45,315 nucleotides of DNA from Desulfurococcaceae archaeon UBA285 (GTDB lineage: Archaea; Thermoproteota; Thermoprotei_A; Sulfolobales; Desulfurococcaceae). The notes under the pieces were generated by a model. That model saw only the letters and a program-made list of their open reading frames with translations. It ran no database searches and was not told the DNA's origin. Below, in pieces: positions 40,691 through 45,315 of this stretch (position 1 is the first letter of the stretch; every line of letters starts with the position of its first letter). The stretch covers positions 55,744 through 101,058 of the forward strand of contig DADP01000026.1 in NCBI GenBank assembly GCA_002495025.1. Direction: 5' to 3'. Position numbers and translations under genes: made by a program.

Positions 40691-41590
40691 CTACTGGTTC
40701 TTTTCGGTTTTCAAGATATTGTTGAGTGCTTCTTCTGGATTAATATTTAACTTGTAGACCTTATTGAAGAATTTTACAATATAGTATACATCTCTCTTCA
40801 AGAGATCTGGTGCTGATGGGTCATCGCTGTATACGTATTGAGGCCAGTCTATTATAAATGGCGACTCATCTTCTTTTCTAATGAGTACATTGTACTCGCT
40901 GAGATCACCATGTACAATTTTCACTTTGTGGTATGCTATTGAAATAGTCTCTAGGATCTTGGATAAAACAAGCTCGGGGTTTTCTAGTTCTGGTCTTTCA
41001 TATAATTCTACTCCATCAATAAATTCTGTTACAACGACGTGTCTATTATAGCCAATTGGTTTTGGAACTAGTGCTCCATGAGGGTGGAGTTCTAAGAGTG
41101 CTTTGTATTCTCTCTCAGCAGCTATTTTTGATTGTTGATACCAAGATATTGATTTATCACGAGCCCATGCTCTTACACGAGCTGTTTGTCTAAAACTCGT
41201 TCTACCAATTCTAATAAATTTAATTGCTACTTGCACGCCGCCTGGTGCTAGCCCGAGATATATCTCGCTTTCTTTACCAGTTCCTACTTTGTCTCCAATA
41301 GCCTCGATCACGTTTGCTTTGGCTAGAGCTCTAATTGCGAGTACATCATAGCCCAGTGTTGTCAATCTATACATTTTTTCCCCGGATATCGTCTCGCGTT
41401 TAACGAGTTTTAAATCGTGTAGTTTCCTCAATATCAACTGTAATTTCTCTTCGTGTATACCACTTAGTTTTTCAAGTAGCTGTAGTGGAGCATACTCTCT
41501 ATCAACAAGTGCTTTTTCAAGCGATGCAAGAACTTTAAAGTCTTCGTCTACAAGGCTTTTATATACTTCTCCAATAAGCACTCTCAACAC
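40691..41590 (-). CDS. rio2: RIO2-type serine kinase
   Basis: A 299-residue RIO2 kinase/ATPase, which acts in late small-subunit maturation. There is an N-terminal winged helix (1-90) and a flexible P-loop G-T-G-K-E-S at 103-108. The ATP Lys is K124, the catalytic loop H-G-D229-L-S-E-Y-N234, and the metal site I-I-D248-W-P-Q. The start is GTG 41590. It follows DUF460 on the same strand in map order (63-nt gap) and is divergent from TtuA. Confidence 0.95.
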   Translation of the reverse strand: MLRVLIGEVYKSLVDEDFKVLASLEKALVDREYAPLQLLEKLSGIHEEKLQLILRKLHDLKLVKRETISGEKMYRLTTLGYDVLAIRALAKANVIEAIGDKVGTGKESEIYLGLAPGGVQVAIKFIRIGRTSFRQTARVRAWARDKSISWYQQSKIAAEREYKALLELHPHGALVPKPIGYNRHVVVTEFIDGVELYERPELENPELVLSKILETISIAYHKVKIVHGDLSEYNVLIRKEDESPFIIDWPQYVYSDDPSAPDLLKRDVYYIVKFFNKVYKLNINPEEALNNILKTEKNQ

Positions 41591-41647
41591 CTTGAAAATA
41601 AATCATTATATGGGCTATAATAATCTAAATTGTTCTCGGTGTAGTAG

Positions 41648-42646
41648 ATGAGTGTATTGATAAGCGCTAATCCGAGAGTACAGTGTAAGAAGTGTGGGCG
41701 GCCGGCAACTGTAAGAATACGATATGCTAAACTCAATTTGTGTAGTGAACACTTTACAGAGTATATTGAAGAAAGAGTTGCAAAAACTATTGAGAGATAT
41801 AAAATGCATAGTGATCTAAAAAAACTACTTATAGGTGTATCGGGAGGAAAAGACAGTATGAGTTTACTCTATATTCTATCAAAACTGAAAAGTAGATACA
41901 ATATTGAAATTGTATGCCTCCACATTGATCTAGGATTAAACAACTACTCGGAAGAATCAAAATCAATAATTATAGAAGCTAGTAGAGAACTGGGAATACC
42001 CTGTCTAATAATCTCACTAAAAGACTTAATTGGTTATACTCTACCCGAGCTAGTCGAGAAATCTAAAAGGCCTCCTTGTAGTCTCTGTGGAATGTTAAAA
42101 CGATATGTATTAAACCTCGTGGGATTGGAAATAGGGGCTGACGCGATAGCTCTGGGACATCATTTAGACGATATTTTATCTTTTGCATTAAAAGACTTTC
42201 TACTCCAAGACCTAGTAGACTTCTCGAAAATGACTCCTATAACTCCTGGTATTCCAGGAGTAGCTGCAAAGAGAATTAAACCACTATATGAAGTATATGA
42301 AAGCGACTTAGAACTATATGCAAAACTGAAAAATATAAGAGTAGTGGGTGCAAACTGCCCGTTTAAATACAGAGACCCGATTACAACCAGTGCTCGTAAA
42401 ATGCTAGATGAACTAGAAGAATACGCACCAGGCTTTAAAATATCTCTCTCACGGAAACTCGCGCGTAATGCTAGTAGATATGTTCAGGGAGAGAGCATTA
42501 TTCTATGTAAATACTGTGGTATGCCGTCTTCGAATGGAATATGTGGTTTCTGCAAGTTAACTATGAAGGTTATGGGTGAGCCAAAGGGGCGTGAAGCCAG
42601 AGAAAAAATAAGAAAACTAGTTGATTCAAGTAGTTTTAGTAATTGA
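41648..42646 (+). CDS. ttuA: TtuA/CTU1-family tRNA 2-thiolation enzyme
   Basis: A 332-residue PP-loop sulfurtransferase. The N-terminal Zn site is C13, C16, C32 and H35. The ATP-binding PP-loop is S-G-G-K-D-S (65-70). The Fe-S cluster Cys are C144-x-x-C147 and the Cys in G-A-N-C-P-F near 237. A C-terminal zinc ribbon has C-K-Y-C and C-G-F-C. This matches TtuA (s2U54 of tRNA) or the CTU1/NcsA branch (s2U34); I cannot separate these by eye. ATG 41648 starts 57 nt from the rio2 start. Confidence 0.9.
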   Translation: MSVLISANPRVQCKKCGRPATVRIRYAKLNLCSEHFTEYIEERVAKTIERYKMHSDLKKLLIGVSGGKDSMSLLYILSKLKSRYNIEIVCLHIDLGLNNYSEESKSIIIEASRELGIPCLIISLKDLIGYTLPELVEKSKRPPCSLCGMLKRYVLNLVGLEIGADAIALGHHLDDILSFALKDFLLQDLVDFSKMTPITPGIPGVAAKRIKPLYEVYESDLELYAKLKNIRVVGANCPFKYRDPITTSARKMLDELEEYAPGFKISLSRKLARNASRYVQGESIILCKYCGMPSSNGICGFCKLTMKVMGEPKGREAREKIRKLVDSSSFSN

Positions 42647-42667
42647 TAGAAGAGTGGATTAATTAGT

Positions 42668-44026
42668 CTACTTTAAAAACTTCTCTTCGTATTGTCTAAG
42701 ATATTCAACACTTGTTGATACATCTATGAATAGTTTAGATGCTTTTTCAATGTCTTCAACATCTATTTTATCTGAACCCCTGGATTCAGCAATTATTCTA
42801 GCTGGCTCCATTAACTGCACTGCGTATCTTAGACTCTTCTTTACACCTAGATCTACTAGTTTCTCGAGTGCTTGCTTGGTTAATTCAACCTCCATTTCTT
42901 CAGCTCTAATCTTTATAATTTCACGTATTTCCTCTGCATTGTACGGCCTGGTTGGTATAATTAGTAATCTGTCGAGTAGGTCGAGTGGCATTCCATGTGG
43001 AGATTCTAGATCTGTCCCCCTGATCTTGGCAAACCCCCTGTTAGTTGCAAGTATTAGTATTGGCGCGAACTCGGCCTCCATAGCTCTTGTTAGAAAGCTA
43101 AAAGCTTCTATATCCAGCATGTGTGCATCGTCAATGAATAAAACACCTGGTACTAGCTCTGCCTTCTTCTCGTCTAGCCACTTCTTTACTGTTTCATCTA
43201 CTTGTCTTCTAACCTCGCTTGGAATTTCTCTTTCAAATGTCAATCCGAAGAAGCTAACTATGCTTCTCTGAGCTGCAAAGTAAGTGTCTAGTTCGTGGAG
43301 TGATACAACTGTTACTATTTCTTTCTCTTTTTTCACGGGGCCTTTGGGTATTTCAACTACCTTTTTTACTTCTATATCATATGTTCTCGCTCCTTCAACC
43401 TCTCTTGTTTTTCCAACTCTGTGGACTCTACCCGTCTCGGCGTCTATCCAGATAACGTCGCCTTTACGTATACCTAGTTCGAGGAGTTGTTGTGCTACTT
43501 CTTCTGGAACGGTTAGTGTTAACTCTTCGTCTTTTGTTGCAAGTGTTATTCTAGCCTCTACGATCATAGCGTAATATGGCATTAGTGGATGGCGTGCTCT
43601 CCTGTACTTTACCTCTTTTACTACTCCTTCATAGACTTTTCTAACCTCTCTAATTCTAACACCAAGTGCTTTTCTAACGGCTTCCATTAAAACCTCTGTC
43701 TTTTTACGCTCTGTACTATAGATTTCACTACCACTCATCATAACGAATGGCGTGTCTTCACCCAGCTCTCTAGCAATTGCTACTGCTAGTGCTGTTTTAC
43801 CTGTTCCAGGTGGTCCAACTAGCAGTATTCCCCTACCGGCGAGCTTGCCCTCTCTAATCATTTTAACAACTATTCCAGCTGCTTCTCTCGCCTCTGTTTG
43901 TCCAACCAATCCGTCTGCTACAAATATAGCTTTGCCGTTCTCGTCTAGGCCTAGGCCTCGTATGTGGCTGTGTGCTGATATTCTACGTCTACTAGGGGAT
44001 TCAACTCTTATACCAATACCACTCAT
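42668..44026 (-). CDS. TIP49/RuvBL-family AAA+ ATPase
   Basis: A 452-residue archaeal homologue of RuvBL1/2 (TIP49, Pontin/Reptin). Walker A is G-P-P-G-T-G-K-T (71-78). The family-specific domain II insert (about 120-240, OB-fold-like) is present. Walker B reads L-F-I-D299-D300-A-H-M-L, where the family has D-E-V-H-M-L; the GAC GAT codons confirm it. Sensor 1 is A-T-N-R-G near 333, and sensor 2 P-A-R-I is near 427. The role in archaea is unknown. An inverted repeat flanks its TATA region. Confidence 0.92.
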   Translation of the reverse strand: MSGIGIRVESPSRRRISAHSHIRGLGLDENGKAIFVADGLVGQTEAREAAGIVVKMIREGKLAGRGILLVGPPGTGKTALAVAIARELGEDTPFVMMSGSEIYSTERKKTEVLMEAVRKALGVRIREVRKVYEGVVKEVKYRRARHPLMPYYAMIVEARITLATKDEELTLTVPEEVAQQLLELGIRKGDVIWIDAETGRVHRVGKTREVEGARTYDIEVKKVVEIPKGPVKKEKEIVTVVSLHELDTYFAAQRSIVSFFGLTFEREIPSEVRRQVDETVKKWLDEKKAELVPGVLFIDDAHMLDIEAFSFLTRAMEAEFAPILILATNRGFAKIRGTDLESPHGMPLDLLDRLLIIPTRPYNAEEIREIIKIRAEEMEVELTKQALEKLVDLGVKKSLRYAVQLMEPARIIAESRGSDKIDVEDIEKASKLFIDVSTSVEYLRQYEEKFLK

Positions 44027-44031
44027 TATAG

Positions 44032-44090
44032 AACACCATGTTGTTTACGGTGCTTCCACTAATATAATAATACAAAAATAACATGGTGTT
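44032..44090 (-). promoter_or_regulatory. TIP49 promoter flanked by an 11-bp inverted repeat
   Basis: Arms AACACCATGTT (44032-44042) and AACATGGTGTT (44080-44090) enclose an AT-rich TATA-like stretch (about 44060-44078) upstream of ATG 44026. Each arm is itself an AACA-N3-TGTT dyad, so both could bind a dimeric regulator. The left arm begins 6 nt from the start codon, so it lies in the 5' leader. Confidence 0.55.
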
Positions 44091-44098
44091 TAATAACT

Positions 44099-44506
44099 TT
44101 AATTAACTAGAACCACCTCTACTCGTTTAACCCCGCCATCTACGAGAATCCAAGCCGCGTATTCACCACTACGAGAATCTATTATCAACCATGGATAACG
44201 CCATGTCTTCATACCCTCTAGATCCAGGTAGCTGGGTTTGGGGCTTGCTGGGTGAGAGTGTATTAAGACAACTAGTTGTAGCCCTCTTCTCTCACTCCTA
44301 GTTAAAACGTTGTATAAGCAGATAGGGTCTGCTTTAAAGGATACATATGGGTTTTCAGCTATATTCGGGCATTCTTCGACTACTTCAACTAGTACTTCAC
44401 TGTTTCCCTTATATCCAAGTCCAATATAGATTTTTTCTAGAGGCGATGAAATTGATTCCTCGACGAGTCTGTTTAGAATACTCTTTTTAAAAACTATTCT
44501 TTCCAT
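44099..44506 (-). CDS. JAMM/MPN-domain metalloprotease-like protein
   Basis: 135 residues from ATG 44506 (a longer start at 44533 would add nine). The JAMM motif H83-S-H85-P-x-S-P-K-P-S92-Y-L-D95 is complete, with a candidate Glu near residue 24. Archaeal JAMM proteins can remove ubiquitin-like SAMPs; others have unknown roles. It is divergent from the terminal membrane-protein gene, and its stop lies 73 nt before the TIP49 start on the same strand. Confidence 0.88.
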   Translation of the reverse strand: MERIVFKKSILNRLVEESISSPLEKIYIGLGYKGNSEVLVEVVEECPNIAENPYVSFKADPICLYNVLTRSERRGLQLVVLIHSHPASPKPSYLDLEGMKTWRYPWLIIDSRSGEYAAWILVDGGVKRVEVVLVN

Positions 44507-44564
44507 AACAGCACCTTTAAAACCCAATTTCACTATATGTAAGTGGAGTGTATTTAGGTCAACA

Positions 44565-45315
44565 ATGAAGGAGTGGTGTATAGTGAAAAAAATAGTTGAA
44601 GACTTAATTAAAAGACTTGATTATCTCGCATTGAAGCTACGTGAATCCGGGTTTGATAATTGGGCTCTCTCTTCTATAATGGATATAAAAGAAGAGATTT
44701 CACATTCTAAAACCCCTATTGGCTTCTCTAGGAGGATATGGGATAAATACGTATTAATTGTCTTGCTCATTGAGGAAGCAGTGAAAATAGCTGGCAGACG
44801 GGACTACGACTACGTTGTATACAATTTAATACCATCGCTTCGAGAGCAAATTAGAGAGTTTAGAGATATGCTTGAAAAAACACATTTAATTGAGAGAATA
44901 CAACTTGCTCTCCCACTGGTTCTTGGAGTAATATATGGTTTAATCAAGATTGTAGAAGAGGGCTTACTAGAAAACCTCTACTTATTTATTGCTATTGCTC
45001 TATCAGCAATTGCTCCAATACTTGGACAAATATATGGTTTAATAGCGACTGGTATTCTCGGAGTAGTATTCATACTACTAGGTGGAGATTTAAGCTCTAT
45101 TTTAACCGGTGGACTTCTACTCGTTGTTTCAGGTTTATACGTCTACATTATATACTTTACCAGGTCACATAAATTCGCATTGAAAATACAAGAAGCAATT
45201 GAAGGCGTTGATAAAGCAGTATCATTTGCACTCGAGAAAACAAGTATTGATGTCAACAAGGCAGCGGGTGAATTAATAAATACCCAAGGGTTTAAAGTAG
45301 AACAGGCGGGTATAT
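44565..45315 (+). CDS. Membrane protein, partial (runs off the window)
   Basis: A reading frame open from ATG 44565 (or GTG 44583) to the window end, about 250 codons and no stop. The first 115 residues are charged and helical (L-I-K-R-L-D-Y-L-A-L-K-L-R-E-S-G). Then come three to four closely spaced membrane helices (about 117-205) and a second charged, helical part with E-A-I-E-G-V-D-K-A. The soluble/membrane/soluble layout suggests a membrane-bound coiled-coil protein. I recognise no family. It begins 58 nt from the JAMM gene start on the other strand. Confidence 0.6.
   Translation, partial: MKEWCIVKKIVEDLIKRLDYLALKLRESGFDNWALSSIMDIKEEISHSKTPIGFSRRIWDKYVLIVLLIEEAVKIAGRRDYDYVVYNLIPSLREQIREFRDMLEKTHLIERIQLALPLVLGVIYGLIKIVEEGLLENLYLFIAIALSAIAPILGQIYGLIATGILGVVFILLGGDLSSILTGGLLLVVSGLYVYIIYFTRSHKFALKIQEAIEGVDKAVSFALEKTSIDVNKAAGELINTQGFKVEQAGI

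Noticed and set aside
42726..43574. Two plus-strand frames opposite the TIP49 gene
   Set aside because: Ser-rich antisense shadows of a conserved ATPase gene; no start signals or family features.
1..45315. tRNA, rRNA, CRISPR array, insertion sequence or prophage
   Set aside because: No T-arm-like GGTTC motifs in cloverleaf context, no spaced direct repeats and no transposase, integrase or cas-like proteins were seen on either strand.

Overview
The window reads as chromosomal DNA of a hyperthermophilic, heterotrophic crenarchaeon (Thermoproteota), most likely a Desulfurococcales/Staphylothermus-like organism; this placement is inference. The DNA is AT-rich, and genes are tightly packed in short operons with 1-17 bp overlaps. 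TTG and GTG starts and TAG stops are common, and many starts lie 23-30 nt after a TATA-like box, as expected for leaderless mRNAs. The gene set is archaeal: family 4 UDG, NucS, an Sm-like protein, RIO2, TtuA, archaeal-type SAM synthetase, a TIP49/RuvBL homologue, DUF460, an RqcH/NFACT protein and two C/D-box sRNAs. I saw no tRNA, rRNA, CRISPR array, transposase, integrase or phage gene, so this looks like ordinary core chromosome rather than an island.

Layout. 1-5.7 kb: a TctA/DUF112-type permease whose reading frame is cut by an in-frame TGA inside a GC-rich double-hairpin region; a YdjM-like membrane hydrolase; OsmC; a three-gene ABC-2 exporter operon; and a C/D-box sRNA. 5.7-13.8 kb: a membrane-anchored GH13 amylase, UDG, a dolichol-kinase-like protein, a hydroxyacid dehydrogenase with a GtrA-domain protein and two small unknown genes, a KaiC-like ATPase, an Lrp regulator overlapping a small CxxC protein, and a thioredoxin-like protein. 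13.8-17.2 kb: a four-gene operon that looks like the heterotetrameric dye-linked L-proline dehydrogenase of Thermococcales. 17.3-21.4 kb: a small secreted protein, a second C/D-box sRNA, a CBS protein, then a Mut7-C/AMMECR1/NAD synthetase run.

21.4-25.4 kb (minus strand): DUF711, a sugar-nucleotide transferase, and an overlapping phosphohexomutase homologue that has lost its catalytic motifs. 25.5-29 kb: a class III aminotransferase and TrkH with a tail-anchored partner. 29-35.3 kb: Sm-like protein, methyltransferase/NucS, UPF0282 hydrolase, a CDF transporter with a manganese-type metal site, an alcohol dehydrogenase, an Sfm1-like SPOUT enzyme, HAD phosphatase and a small membrane protein. 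35.3-45.3 kb: RqcH-like NFACT protein, SAM synthetase, DUF460, RIO2, TtuA, TIP49, a JAMM protein and a membrane protein that runs off the end.

Together the genes suggest a peptide- and starch-using fermenter (amylase, proline dehydrogenase, aminotransferase, ABC exporter) with standard archaeal repair and translation machinery. The observations most worth a second look are the stop-interrupted permease with its hairpins, the split nucleotidyltransferase/pseudo-mutase pair, the shared PCNA-binding-like tails of UDG and NucS together with a 26-bp perfect palindrome that encodes one of them, the altered Walker B of TIP49, and the two sRNAs.
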